The notes below the pieces were generated by a model, which searched no databases, was not told where the DNA came from, and worked only from the letters and a program-made list of their open reading frames with translations. Positions 34,399 through 46,620 of a stretch of DNA of 64,000 nt are shown one piece after another. Origin of the DNA: Mastigias papua (lineage: Eukaryota; Cnidaria; Scyphozoa; Rhizostomeae; Mastigiidae); contig OZ025277.1 in NCBI GenBank assembly GCA_964019165.1, positions 12,035,534-12,099,533 of the forward strand. The letters are read 5' to 3'. Positions within the stretch are counted from its first letter, which is position 1; each line of letters starts with the position of its first letter. Position numbers and translations under genes: made by a program.

Positions 34399-34632
34399 TT
34401 TCTTCACAATAATAGCATGAATATAGATATCTGCTCTCAGTGACTTGAGCATCGTAAAGCTGACCAACCCTAACCAACTGACTATTAGCACAATTTTTAA
34501 CTGTCGTTTTGAAAAAATGATCATGTACCTTAGACTGTACTTTATAGCAAATAATCTATCAGCTGTTAGTATGTCTATGCTAAACATGCGTGTTTTGCGA
34601 CTGGCGATCGACGATGATATGGTGCAATTTAT
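34399..34632 (-). pseudogene. Receptor fragment, TM3 to TM5, minus strand
   Basis: Reads ILTADRLFAIKYSLRYMIIF then SKRQLKIVLIVSWLG then LKSLRADIYIHAIIV, closest to residues 101-156 of the 7722 receptor. It abuts the ATT tail of the LINE fragment and the inverted-repeat element beginning near 34630. Its orientation is opposite to the TM6-C-terminal fragment at 33500. Confidence 0.85.
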
Positions 34633-35633
34633 ACATCACTAAGCCGATTCTCCACGAACACAAGAAAATGTCGAAAAGAAAACAGTGAAAGAATATCTAC
34701 GCAAAGTTATCAAAAAAGAAAAAAGGAAAGAAAGATACTGAAAAAGAAGACGACTTTACTACTGTACAACTGTTTTCAGCACAATTAGAGGTAAAGGCAC
34801 AAAGGTATTCAAGAGTTGGAGCTATCTACAGCTTGAGACCACGCCAATAGATGCTCTTTAGAGGGACAAAAAGATACATGTTCCCAGTGTTAGCCCTATT
34901 CTACTCACAGTGGTCGATTTCATTAGAAAACATGAAGTAATATGAAATGAGACAACAACTTCGAGGTTTTCACGCACTTGGTCTCTCAATAGTATATACA
35001 GTAAGTAGCTGATAGACGGTGTATGACCTATGTCTACCTATTCTGCATTGATTTTCTCATCGGAAAACAAAATAAGAGACAGACTACTGTTTCTCCACAA
35101 CTTAATCACAGTGCTGTGGCAGGCACGGCGCTGCCAAACAAAAAGTGGGGACTACACATAGAAGTGGGGACTACAAACAATAAATTGCTTGATAAAGGAT
35201 AGAAAAGACATTGGCTGGCAAGAAGTGGGAGGGGAGCTGAAGCGCCACAGCCCCCTAATGATGCCTTGCCTGTGTATTGGATGTGGTGTGCCATAACTGA
35301 GGTTGCATAAACTATATTTGACGCATTTCATCTGAGACAGGCCGGTTCAGTGCTCGTGTCATAGTGCAAAGGGGTTGGCGTGTTTACTTGCTCCCCTATT
35401 TGCATGGTAGCACCTAATTGCATGGTATCGAGCTGAGCACTGTTGCAGCACTTGAACGTTTTTATGCCTTTCCGTCTAATTGCTCAGACAAAAGTTGCAT
35501 ATTAATAAAGTCGTCTTCTTTCCCAGTATCTTTCTTTTTTCCTTTTTGATAACTTTGCTTAGATATTCTTCCACTGCTTTCTTTTCGACATTTTCTTGTG
35601 ATCATGGAGAATCAGCGTATTGATGTTGATATC
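34630..35633. mobile_element. Long-inverted-repeat element, about 1 kb
   Basis: The first about 130 bases (CATCACTAAGCCGATTCTCC and following) are repeated in inverted orientation at about 35505-35633 with over 85 percent identity by eye. This includes ACAAGAAAATGTCGAAAAG and AAGAAGACGACTTTA. The arms read like degraded coding sequence (an ATG followed by a Lys-rich stretch), so each may have been captured from an element end. No transposase frame is seen and no clear target duplication was found. Confidence 0.75.
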
Positions 35634-36573
<940 letters not shown>

Positions 36574-37491
36574 TTAAATCATTGCAACCTGCACTCTCTC
36601 TTCTTCGACTGCAATGGCAACTACATTGCTGCGCCTCCTATCTTTTTTGCAACAATATTGGTCAATGATGTCCCTTAGCAGTCTTCTCACGTCTCTATGT
36701 AGAAAGATATAGGTCACGGGTAATGTCATGTAGTAACAGTTATTCACCACAATTCCAGTATACATGATGATTTCAGACTCTTTGTTGTTTAGAATATGCC
36801 CTGCTATGGCAACGACAACATCTGGTATAAGAACAAGGAATGCAAATGCGACAATGATTGCTGTAGAAACACGAAGTGCTTGCTTGCTTCCACTCTGCGT
36901 CTGTAGGCTGTTTGTCAAGATATTGCTCCGACTTCGGTGTCTCATGCGTAATCTCCAATATATGTAGAAATAAGTGTACAAAATGAATAGCAAAAGCAAA
37001 CAGTCCATGACTGTAACAACTACAGAAAAAACGGCAAGGTAAATATCTTTTCTTAGCAACGCAATAATTGACAAACTCACTACCCATGATAGCCAACTCA
37101 TGGCCAATGATACATTCACTCTCTTTTTTGAAGCAACATTCCTGTGCCTTAAACTGTACTTTATGGAAAATAATCTATCAAATGTTAATATGGCAATCAT
37201 TAAAAGAAAAGTTATACGAGATGAGATCACAATTGTTGCTTTCCATTTCGTACGTCCGTCACTGTTATCCATTTTAGTCAAAACTGAAATCCAATAAGCT
37301 AGAATACCACTCAGAATCAGTACTTGAAGAATGCTCAAGTGCAATATGATCAGACTTTGATTTGTGTATCGAGCTCTTTGCTTACCAATGAGGTAGATTC
37401 CAAAGATGTTAAGCACGAGTGATACACTCACAATGGCAAGAGAGATGTAGGAAATGATGAGAATATGCTGCATGTGTTGCATTGTCGCCAT
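36574..37491 (-). CDS. Rhodopsin-like seven-transmembrane receptor, subfamily A
   Basis: An intact single-exon receptor of 305 residues starting MATMQHMQH at a true ATG. TM1 has VLNIFGIYLIGKQRARYTNQ (Tyr where other A copies have Arg). TM2 has LHLSILQ with Gln at 2.50. DRLFSIKYSLRHRNVASKKRVN follows TM3. Trp in TM4, RLRMRHRSR in loop 3, LVLIPDVV in TM6 and YYMTLPVTYIFLHRDVRR in TM7/helix 8 are conserved. A CC pair precedes the tail. No TM3/ECL2 disulfide pair. Flanks match those of the other subfamily A genes. Predicted plasma-membrane GPCR with unknown ligand. Confidence 0.9.
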   Translation of the reverse strand: MATMQHMQHILIISYISLAIVSVSLVLNIFGIYLIGKQRARYTNQSLIILHLSILQVLILSGILAYWISVLTKMDNSDGRTKWKATIVISSRITFLLMIAILTFDRLFSIKYSLRHRNVASKKRVNVSLAMSWLSWVVSLSIIALLRKDIYLAVFSVVVTVMDCLLLLFILYTYFYIYWRLRMRHRSRSNILTNSLQTQSGSKQALRVSTAIIVAFAFLVLIPDVVVAIAGHILNNKESEIIMYTGIVVNNCYYMTLPVTYIFLHRDVRRLLRDIIDQYCCKKDRRRSNVVAIAVEEERVQVAMI

Positions 37492-38939
37492 TTTCCCCTT
37501 TTCTTGTCATTAACTTAGGCAAAACAAAGTTTGAGTGCACTTTTAAGATTCACTTTCAGAAGGTGATTGGTATGCCTTGGAATATACGACGCAGCTAACC
37601 ACTTCTTTGCATACCTCCTTGACAGAATAAGACCATATGCATCGGTGAGCTACTAGACTATATTCAATATTGTAGCATTTCGTACTTTCTAAGTGAAAGG
37701 AGCTGTTATCGATACCAATGGCTAGCTTGTGTATCATGTAGATCTTATGTACGTGTTATTTTCTTTGCTGATTACCATCGAATCCGTATTCATGTTTTTC
37801 AATGATGCTGTCATTGTTGTAGTAGAATGAATAGTATAATCGGAACCAACAAGTCACTGCCAGTTGTAAATTGGCAGTAAACACTGAGCTAGTTCTTATG
37901 TAAATATTTTAATAGGAAACTAGTATAGGAAACGGGGGTCTTGGGAACTGCAGTCGCCCCAGTTGGGTAAAAATTTGTTTAATTGTCGATCAATTTATTA
38001 AGAAGAGACAGTAGTTTGTATCGAAAGAAACCTCCGATTCAACACGGCCAGACAGCAAGCGAAACGGGAATCCGACGTCGTTTACAGCCCTCTAGATTGT
38101 AACTTCTCCTACTTTCATGGAGGTTTAACAGCAGATTACTAATTACACTCCTATTAGTTCATTTGAAACTGAGCTACCGAAACCCATTTCTGGAAGCTTT
38201 TTCATAGAATTCATTTTCGATGATGAAGCTATTCAACATAATTCAATTGTTGCAGAAGGTGCTCTTGAGCTCATAATTAGCCCAAAATTTCGTCTTCAGA
38301 GGACCTTAAATCATGGAATGGTCTAAAATCGCGAACCGAGATTTACACTTTTCTCAACCGAAAAACGAGATTTTAGCGATTGATGACTTTAGTGGCTTTC
38401 CAAATGAAATACGAGAATGATTATGAACGGATAGTTGATATCTAGTGAACGTTCTTGAAGGATTTCCATGCATTGCACTGGATCGATTTCAAACTGCTCC
38501 TAGCATCTTAATACATATCCACATAACGACCGTAGCATTGCACACACAAAAATAATTACATATAGTAGACTCTACATCAGATCCTCAGCCTATTATGTGA
38601 AAACTCTTCACTTTTTGAATAAGCGAAATACTGTGACCTTGTGAAACTGAGGTCACACTTACAATCAAAACACCGTGATTTTAATCTGTATTTGTATACT
38701 TTACAAGTAAACAGAAGAGGAATGCTCGATATGTAAGTTTGTTATGGTGTTTTATTTGTCCAAACTTTTGCCCAATAAATGTTTAACCAATCAGATTCGA
38801 ATATTATAGAGGCATGTAGCTGCATCGCAGGGGTCCCTAAAAAGGTGAATTGATGAAGTTCTCCCTCACACCTTCTACATTTTTAGATGCAGTTCCTTGC
38901 ATAATGTACCAATTTTAAGCACTTGAAACAGCATTTTAC
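37492..38939. other. 5' flank of the 36574 receptor, then plain intergenic DNA
   Basis: 37.60-37.92 kb carries the subfamily A upstream block (CGTATTCATGTTTTTCA, AACACTGAGCTAG). 37.93-38.93 kb shows no gene or element that I recognise. Confidence 0.4.
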
Positions 38940-39629
38940 TTGCTACAGAATTCTGTGCGAGCCGCGATATCCGTGATCAGTGTGCATTTGATGTGTAAGT
39001 GATTTTTGATACAAAAATTGCACTGTGTCCTGGAATTTTGATTTATCTTCTCCCAGAACGAATGCTTGGGTGTTCGACGATGGCCGGTTTGGCTGATTTG
39101 TTTGTCTTACTGGTTTTCTGTCAGATGAGGTAACGTTAATTCCCATTTCTCTTATTTCAATTTCTCGCTTAATTATATCTAGGATTTCTTCTATTGGCCA
39201 TATATCTTCCGTGAACTTTCTTGCGACTTGTACCGTTATCTTGCTAGGCATCCTTGGACAATTGTTGGTATTAAAAGACTGCCGTAGCTTTCTTGTTGCA
39301 TTCCTAACGCTTTGCAATCCACGAGCGTCAACAGTAAGATTATGGCATATACATCTGAGTTGACTCTCCTTTTCACTAGGACAACCTTGAATTTTTAGTA
39401 GAGACTGCATTTGTACCCTTAGTATATTTTGCTTCTTACCAAAACGATCCTTTAGCGCTTGAACAGTGTGTTTATGCAGTTAGGGCAAGTCCCACGCTAC
39501 TACTCGATATGCCGGCCCTTCTAATAGATTAACTAAGTAGTTCAGTTTACGAATTCCGAAAAGGCTCCTATTGGAATTTATGGCTCACTCGAAGCTCTGC
39601 CAGAAGGCGTTGAAATGGGTTATATCCAC

Positions 39630-39790
39630 TGTAATGTTTTCAGTATATGTGTTTGGGAGGGCACCGACACATTGACTTACTACATGCTTGTGTAGTACTG
39701 AACTGATGATAAATCATGAGACATGCTTATTTACATAAATACAATCATTCAATTACATTAATACAGGGAGTCCAAAGATAGGATACTACA
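39630..39790 (-). repeat. 3' LTR of the short element
   Basis: 161 bp, ends TG...CA, identical to the copy at 40779-40939. Confidence 0.95.
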
Positions 39791-40778
39791 TCTCTCCTTT
39801 TCTTCCAAAATGAAAACAAAAGAAAAGTAAATAACGAAAATCCAAATCAATTTTAGTGAACGTCGATTCGGATAGCTATGAATTTCGACAAGTCCGTGTT
39901 TCTTCTGAATCTGTTTCTTTCTTGACAATAGTGGTTGGCAATAGTAGTCAGGAGTCCAGTTTCTTGCATGCATTGTTCTGTTAAATGTGACCCTCCCATC
40001 TCTTCCTCCGTAGTTGAATTCTGATTTTGATACATGATACATGAATACGCAGAGTTCATGATCTACACTACTGCGATTTGGTTTTGTCCGTTTATGAACA
40101 CAGTCTAATTAACAACTTTGAGATTTACTTCATATGTCTGTTATCACAAATGTACCTCAACGCTAACTGCCTCGTGCAGTGGTTTCATTTCCGGCTGGCT
40201 TCCGCAGCGTGTTTTCGTCTCAGGAATGATTTTCCAAGTGTCTTCCTTGGGGGCTCCGCTGTCGAGAGCGAGATAAATACTATTTTGCAATTTATTGGTT
40301 ACGTGCTTCCCTGTTTTATTTCTAAAAGTGACGTCTTGTATCAGCACTTCGTGAACAAACTCACTTTGACTACGTCTTATTCTGCTGCAATGATGCGAGC
40401 AAGGTGCTTCTGACGGCCTCCGCGTGAAGCTGTTCTTCTCCATCATCCGCTGATAAGGTGATTGATTTTTATACGAGAAGTCAGGCTTTACTGCTGCTCC
40501 ATCGTTGACTGGTATGGTTCTGTGTGATGTGGATGGATTCTTACGCATTTCTTTGCTGCCATGTTTCCTGATTTTATGTGTATAGATTTTGACTATAGCT
40601 CTTTTGTGACAATTCGTTGACATGTTCTGTTCTGCCTGTTCCGCTTTGGGCTTGAACTCTAGATGGATTAACTACTAACTTAACATAATACAGTTCTCTC
40701 CCTTTCTGATTTGGATGTATTACTGACCACATTGATAGTTTATGATTTCTTGTTGCCATTCTTTATCCTCGTCGCCAT

Positions 40779-40939
40779 TGTAATGTTTTCAGTATATGTG
40801 TTTGGGAGGGCACCGACACATTGACTTACTACATGCTTGTGTAGTACTGAACTGATGATAAATCATGAGACATGCTTATTTACATAAATACAATCATTCA
40901 ATTACATTAATACAGGGAGTCCAAAGATAGGATACTACA
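40779..40939 (-). repeat. 5' LTR of the short element
   Basis: 161 bp, identical to the copy at 39630-39790. Followed on the minus strand by the putative primer-binding site. Confidence 0.95.
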
Positions 40940-41270
40940 TCCACGTTGAATTTTGAAAGCTCTAACTTCGGTAAACGAGTTCCAACTAGCACTGAATGGC
41001 TCTAAGTGCTTACAATACTATGTTTCTGAATCTCCTCCGCTTGTTTTTGAGGGTGTGATGGTAACAGGTTTTCTGTAGATGGCTGGCGTAGAACTGAATC
41101 TGTTGCTATATGCGTCGTAGAAACATCATTTCCAGCTTTAAGTTGCTCGACTTGACTGATGGTATCGTAAACTTTCAAGTTCTAGCTTTTCATGCATGTA
41201 TCAGTTGCATTTCATCGATGCATGAGTTTAAAAGGATGGCATCTTCTTAGTTCCGCCATGGAATTGATGT

Positions 41271-42342
41271 TGCAGGGGTCATCAAAGATGGGCCTTCAGA
41301 ATAGTAGCTCATCGTAGTAATACGACCATATATTCTAGAGAGTATATGCTTATATGCTTAAATGTATAAATTGGCGAAAAAGTATGTACCAAAAGCCAAT
41401 AAGCAAAATTCAGTCATTTTGAATCTTAAATTAAGTACTTTGAATGAGTTTGTTGCTATGCAATTAGATGGTATGAAAGTATTCTTAATGTGCAGTTAGC
41501 GGCCGAGTTGCAATTGAACCAAATCGCCAGGACTAATTTTCGCAATGATTAATTTTAACAAGACCAGAGAGAATCACATTTTGCTATTACTATTCTTTGA
41601 ATCAGCACTTTCCAAATATTTTACACTTATCTTCCAGAGGTTCATAAATTATTAAAATAAACAACTGTTGAATCGTATCTCTCAAAAATCATAGCATTTT
41701 TTCGCATTTGCTATAATAAAAATAGCTTCAAAGATCTTCCTTTTCATCAAAGATCTTCTCATTTTCAAAGAACTTCTTCATTATGAAGAAAGAAATAAAT
41801 CTAAAAAATTTCTCAGCACTATTACAGGTCATTTGCTAATGAACCATTGTGAAAAAGTGATACATGAATTCAATTGCAAACCCAAAAATGAGATCATAAT
41901 AGGTAGCTTTACTAAAAAGAGCATCAATGTCAACACTGATGTTCAGCCTAAGGCAAAAGCAAAAGTATAGCACCGAAAAACTGTTCAAAAACTCGAAGGG
42001 TACAAAGACATTCGACCTTTTCTCCAAAAATATATCGTCCACAAAGGATATATTTGATTTATGCGCCTGGCATTCTAAAATGACAAAAACGGAAAAAATT
42101 GGAGTTTCTTAAAGCTTCCCTGGAATTTTTTTTCACAAATTTGTTCTTTTTTAATTTTTCGTGAGCATCATTATTTGCGAATTGGCCATCTAGATCTCCC
42201 AAGAATTTATGTTCCTGAATATGACCGAAATTGGCACAATGCGATGCACTTCATGCTCGCAACAATTCATCTGCATAGCACACTCGCCAATTGCCGTCCT
42301 TTACTTACTCCAGCTTCTAAGCTTCTCCACGCAAAATTCATT
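41271..42342. other. Intergenic
   Basis: A Lys-rich open stretch on plus at about 41840-42110 has no recognisable motif. The part next to 42343 is the shared 3' flank of subfamily A receptors. Confidence 0.35.
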
Positions 42343-42862
42343 CTACATCTTTGCAACCAGTTGCACTCTCTCTTCTTTGACTACAACTGCAACTGCATTG
42401 TTGCGTCTCTTGCCTTGTCTGCAACAGCATTTCATTATAGTGCTCAGCAGCACTCTTCCCATGTCTCTAGGTAAAAAGATGTAAGCCACTGGTAGTATCA
42501 CGTAATAGCAGTTATTCTCCATAATCCCTGTATAAACGAGGACTCACGATTCTTCTTTATCCATAATATGTCCTGCTATAGCAAGAACGACATCTGGTAT
42601 AAGAAGAAGAAATGCAAATGAAATAATAATTACAGTGGAAACACGACGTTCTTGCTTGCTCCCACAGTGTGTTTGTTGGATGTTTGCAGATATATTACTC
42701 CGGCTTCTATGTCTCATGCGTATTCTCCAATAAATGTAGGAATAAGTTTACAGGATGAATAGCAAAAGCAAACAGTCCATGACTGTAACAATTTGCAGAG
42801 AATGCAAAAAGATATACTTCTTTTCTTTGTGATTTAGTAATTGAGAAACTCTACTTCATCGC
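42343..42862 (-). pseudogene. Subfamily A receptor pseudogene, C-terminal half
   Basis: Keeps TM5 to the stop: loop 3 RIRMRHRSR-like, a TM6 with LLIPDVVLAIAG-like sequence and YYVILPVAYIF in TM7. The tail ends EERVQLVAKM. An in-frame TGA lies at 42544-42546, and a one-base deletion lies near 42790 in TM5. TM1 to TM4 are missing. The similarity ends near 42862, shortly before a pogo-like element at 42900, which may have caused or marked the break. Confidence 0.85.
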
Positions 42863-42899
42863 TACTTGCAATTTCTCTAAAACTGAGTCACTCAGATAC

Positions 42900-43534
42900 A
42901 TTAGAATCCCATTAAGTCATACTCTCAAAGGAGATGGGAGATTGGTCAGAGTTGACGAATGTTCGAGTTCACCGAATCTCTCACTAAGTTTGATTTTCTT
43001 GAGAAACACCTAGCCATCTTCAAAGTGTTGATACAGTATAATACACAATCGTATTCCTATGGATCACATGTTTTCTTGAGGATACAGGGATACTTTTCTC
43101 TTTCTTAAATTAAATTACTTTTAAATATTTCGTACTTTTCTGTTACTGTTCGCATATAAACTTACACTTTACCGTGTCAATCGAGGACATGTCATAAATT
43201 GAATAAAACACCTCAACAAAAAATTCAATTTAAGCAGAATACTCGACTCTGAATAACTTTTAACACCTTCATTTTCAACAAAAATTTCAAACCTTCCTAC
43301 AATGAAAACTGCATTTCGGACAAAATTGAGTAGATTTCTGAGTAAAGCGGAGTATTCTGGCCGAGGGGACATCAAGAGTCTGTACGACTAAACAAAAATT
43401 CGACTTATCAACGGTACGACTAAAGCAAAGTCTTTTATCCTGATTTTGGTGGGCAAACCCAAAGGGAATGACAAATCAGTCCGACTAAGCGAAGGTTAGA
43501 CTTAGGCAGGGTACGACTTAACACGATTTTACTC
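42900..43534. mobile_element. Possible pogo-like non-autonomous transposon
   Basis: Flanked by TA on both sides. The left end (ATTAGAATCCCATTAAGTC then ATACTC) and the inverted right end (GTAAAATCGTGTTAAGTCGTACC) are similar but diverged. Internal repeats of the type CGACTAAGCGAA near the right end resemble the subterminal repeats of pogo/Tigger elements. No transposase. Confidence 0.5.
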
Positions 43535-45167
43535 TACGTACAAATTTCGGCTTAGCTTTTCGTCTGATTTTGGCAACCGCACTTCTCGACTCTCTTTTAA
43601 TGGTAGTTCTTACTCTTTACATTTGATATAGCAGTAAAATATAACTACTGGAATTATTGACTAAATATGTTACAATCACACTCGTAGATAGGAAACGACA
43701 AAAGAAAAACTCGAGCACATTAACAGCGAGAGAGTCCAAATACAGAGACTCGTATTACGAAATCTGTGTCCAAATAGGTTATTTTCAACGAGACCGGGCG
43801 AACAAAAACATCAATGTACAGCATCTTACAATATCTATAGCACTGAAGTCTGATTCCTATATAGCCATAACTACCGTACGGCTGCCTGCGATAGCTCTCT
43901 GCCATCTTCCATCTGCCACGATCTCGGCGACGCAGGCACATATGTTTATATGGGAAAGTCTTCTCCTGGTACCACCGGCCAGAAGTTTAAACTGCCAGAA
44001 GAAAGTATGATGAGTTCAACTTTTGCCAGTACTGCAGACAACCGAATCGTATATGGCAATGTTTTGCCTGTGGAAGCCTTGCAGTACGCTTTTGTTCGTT
44101 TCAGTCAGGTGATAGTGGTGAGCCAATCATACTTGAGTTGCATGCACAATTAGAGATGTTTATATAATAAAACTGTGAAAGATTAGAAGATTCCTCAAAA
44201 ACAGACCCTTATTTATCGGCATGGTAGTGGACAGATGCAGTATGCTTGCTTCCATAAAAACTACGCATTGATCAACCAATTTTCTTCTGACGATGTGCTG
44301 CATTCCGCGCTACACGTAATTATTATAAGAAAGTGGCTTATAAGGAAGCAGTACTCGGCTGATAAAGAATGTTACCAAAGTTCAATACAGGATTTCTGAG
44401 ACTTAAGAATTGATAAGTTGGTACAAACTTCAAATTCGAGTTTTCCAGCATGCTCATGATCTCTTTTGTTAAATTTGTATAGATTGCCTTTGACAATCTA
44501 TGCATTTTCGTGTTATATTTATGTAGAGCCTGTCTGTCAGTGTGATGCTGTAGTGTTACGCAAACTCAAGTGTTCTCACTAAGACTGTTTCAATGCTGGA
44601 ATCATGAAAAAGTTATGAAAGTTTCAGAACTGCGTGAAAAGCCGCCTTATAAGAACGTGTACAACTAGAAAAAACGTATCTTAAACTCAGCAAATGTTCC
44701 CTGGATGTTTGCTTCACACTTTTCCATTTAACTCAGTACTAAGTGGAATTCTTAGCTAACCATTCCCCAAAGGCAGGGTATTTCCCTAGTCAACGACATT
44801 CTGGCCCTTGAGCTTCTCCAGTACGGCGTGGCTGCTTTTATTTATGTGCTCCTGAGAAGATCAGATAGGCTATTCGATAATTCATTTTAGCTGACAAAAT
44901 GGCTAAGGACTATGGGACTATGCAGCAAACTTGTCTATTTAATCAACGGCGTAGAATATATATTTCCAAATCTAATATTGCATATATAACACATAAGAGT
45001 TATGTCGCCAAAGTAGCCCTTATCCAAATTAAGGCTGTGTCAAGAGACAGAACTAAATACCATTTGAAGATCCTGACTAAAGATGCTAAAGAAGCAGATA
45101 AATTGATGAGATTGAACTTGACCACTATGGCTGCTTCCACCTGCAAACTTTCCATATGACTTTCTCT
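43535..45167. other. Intergenic
   Basis: A frame at 43950-44153 (KLPEESMMSSTFAS region) is open but unrecognised. A second at 44899-45159 is also unrecognised. Neither has supporting context. Confidence 0.3.
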
Positions 45168-46088
45168 CTAAATTGTTGCTACCTGTATCCTCTCTTCTCT
45201 GAGTACCGACACGTTTGAACTTCTAGGCATGTCATCCTTCTTGCTATAGCATCTCACAACGCCTTCCACAAACATTTTTCTCATGTCTCTATGTAAAAAA
45301 ATGTATGTTATTGGTAGTGCTACATAATAGCACGTGTCCAGCAGATGTGCAGTCAACAAAATGTTTTCCCAGGCGTCGCCCTTTGTAAATGGATTTAGAC
45401 TGGAGTCAGTAAAGTCTGGAAGGAGAACGAGGCCAACGTAAGAGAAAATGATTACAGTGGAAACGCGAAGGGCTTGCTTGTTCCGATGCTGCATTTGCTG
45501 TGTGTTCGCTGGGATGTCTCGCAGAATCTCCCGTCTCCTGCGCATTCTCCAAATTATGTAGCAATATGTGTACAAGATAATGCATAGAAGTAAACCTTCC
45601 AGAATTGCGACAACAGTTACATCGAGGAGGTGAGAATAAGCAACCATTCCAACCGCCTTAAGAACCGAAAAACTGACAATGCATAATAACCAAATAGCAC
45701 TTAGTACTATCTTTACCTTTCTCTTTGACACAATAATCGTGTATTTTAAACTGTACTTTATGGCAAATAACCTGTCAAATGTTAGCATGGCAATCATCAT
45801 TATAAGTGCTATACGACCAGAGATCCACAATGGTAGCGTCCAATTCATACTTGTATACGGCTCCTTTCCATGAATTAACACTATAATCCAATACCCGATA
45901 TTACCGATTGAAATCGGTATCTGAATGATACTTAAGTTCAAGATAATAAGATATTGGTGTGTTCGTTGAGAATCCTGTTTACGAATTAGATGTATCCCAA
46001 TTATGTTCAATATCAATGAAACAGTGGCGATGATAATAGAGATGTATGAAATTACAAGGGGGTATTCGCTCTTTCGTGAGAGTGCCAT
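45168..46088 (-). CDS. Rhodopsin-like seven-transmembrane receptor, subfamily B
   Basis: An intact single-exon receptor of 306 residues starting MALSRKSEY. TM1 has ILNIIGIHLIRKQDSQRTHQ. TM2 has LNLSIIQIP, with Gln at 2.50. TFDRLFAIKYSLKYTIIVSKRKVK follows TM3 (split here as DRL at 105-107). Trp in TM4 (IWLLCIVSF), RMRRRREIL in loop 3, LLPDFTDS in TM6 and YYVALPITYIFLHRDMRK in TM7/helix 8 are conserved. A single Cys remains in the VVRCYSKK tail, where relatives have CC. No TM3/ECL2 disulfide pair. It is close to the pseudogene at 2072, sharing DRLFAIKY and a similar upstream flank. Ligand unknown. Confidence 0.9.
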   Translation of the reverse strand: MALSRKSEYPLVISYISIIIATVSLILNIIGIHLIRKQDSQRTHQYLIILNLSIIQIPISIGNIGYWIIVLIHGKEPYTSMNWTLPLWISGRIALIMMIAMLTFDRLFAIKYSLKYTIIVSKRKVKIVLSAIWLLCIVSFSVLKAVGMVAYSHLLDVTVVAILEGLLLCIILYTYCYIIWRMRRRREILRDIPANTQQMQHRNKQALRVSTVIIFSYVGLVLLPDFTDSSLNPFTKGDAWENILLTAHLLDTCYYVALPITYIFLHRDMRKMFVEGVVRCYSKKDDMPRSSNVSVLREERIQVATI

Positions 46089-46620
46089 TAGTCTTCCTTC
46101 TGTCCGTTAACTTCTCAGGTATCAAAGTGTCTTACCTTTGATTACTCATTTGGTTCAATTTTCCTAACATTCTCTTTCAAATAATCCAATACGATAGGAG
46201 TTCTTGATATTATTTCGACTTGACAGAAGACAGCCGGAGAAGTGTCCAGCCTGTTAGTCTTTGTCACTTAATTTGTATGCCATTTAGACCACAAAAGCTT
46301 TCTGAGATCTAAGGCCAGTTGTACACCTGATTCAGCACATCTACCTTCTAGCATCTAGGATAACAGTTTGTGATGCACAAATATGCGTGCTGCACGAGAC
46401 AACCTGTCAATACTGGCATCAGTGAACTTACGTAACTCCGACAGAATATTCTTCATATACTTTCTACATTGCCACTTGTCATCAAACAACCTTCAGGTGG
46501 TGCAATTGATGCTGTGTGAAATGCAAGATAATTCCAATTCATTGTTGGTTAGTAGAGTTGCGTATTCTGCCACATAGCTTGTGATGTCATCAAGAGGAAG
46601 CTACAAAACTTTTCATACAG
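46089..46620 (-). promoter_or_regulatory. 5' flank of the 45168 receptor
   Basis: Paralogous to 3.0-3.56 kb. On the minus strand TACGTAAGTTC at about 46424-46434 is a strong splice-donor match (GTAAGT). GGACAGAAGG at about 46099-46108 gives an acceptor AG just before the ATG. An intron of about 330 bases in the leader is possible. Confidence 0.45.

Larger units (their letters stand above)
39630..40939 (-). mobile_element. Short LTR retrotransposon (1.31 kb) with identical LTRs
   Basis: Two direct repeats of 161 bp (39630-39790 and 40779-40939) read identical base for base and are flanked by the 5-bp target duplication TCCAC (39625-39629 and 40940-40944). A purine tract (GAAGAAAAGGAGAGA on the minus strand) lies inside the left LTR. 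ATGGCGACGAGGAT, a probable primer-binding region, lies inside the right LTR, so the element is on the minus strand. The 988-bp interior has only short frames (for example 40144-40623) with no recognisable gag or pol. It is therefore a non-autonomous, TRIM-like or internally deleted copy, mobilised by another element. Confidence 0.93.
38940..41270 (-). pseudogene. BEL/Pao Gag relic, split by an LTR element
   Basis: On the minus strand, removing 39630-40939 gives a degraded Gag of the BEL/Pao type. It shows VEQLKAGNDVS near 41150, TRLPKLELSKFN near 40975 and ITHFNAFWQSFE just left of the insert. LNYLVNLLEGPAYR, then VQMQSLLKIQGCPS, LPSKITVQVARKF-like (MPSKITVQVARK) and IIKREIEIREMG follow. A CCHC-like knuckle (CNFC...H....C) near 39020 is in another frame. 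In-frame stops occur (SFE-stop near 39587 and LP-stop near 39484), plus a frameshift. It is a dead Gag, with no Pol attached. Whether it belongs to the same family as the element at the left edge is unknown. Confidence 0.82.

Noticed and set aside
43657..44153. Open frames of 117 and 67 codons
   Set aside because: No recognisable domain and no supporting context; I could not support a gene call.
44899..45159. 86-codon plus-strand frame ending just before the 45168 receptor
   Set aside because: Overlaps the receptor 3' flank, no family resemblance.
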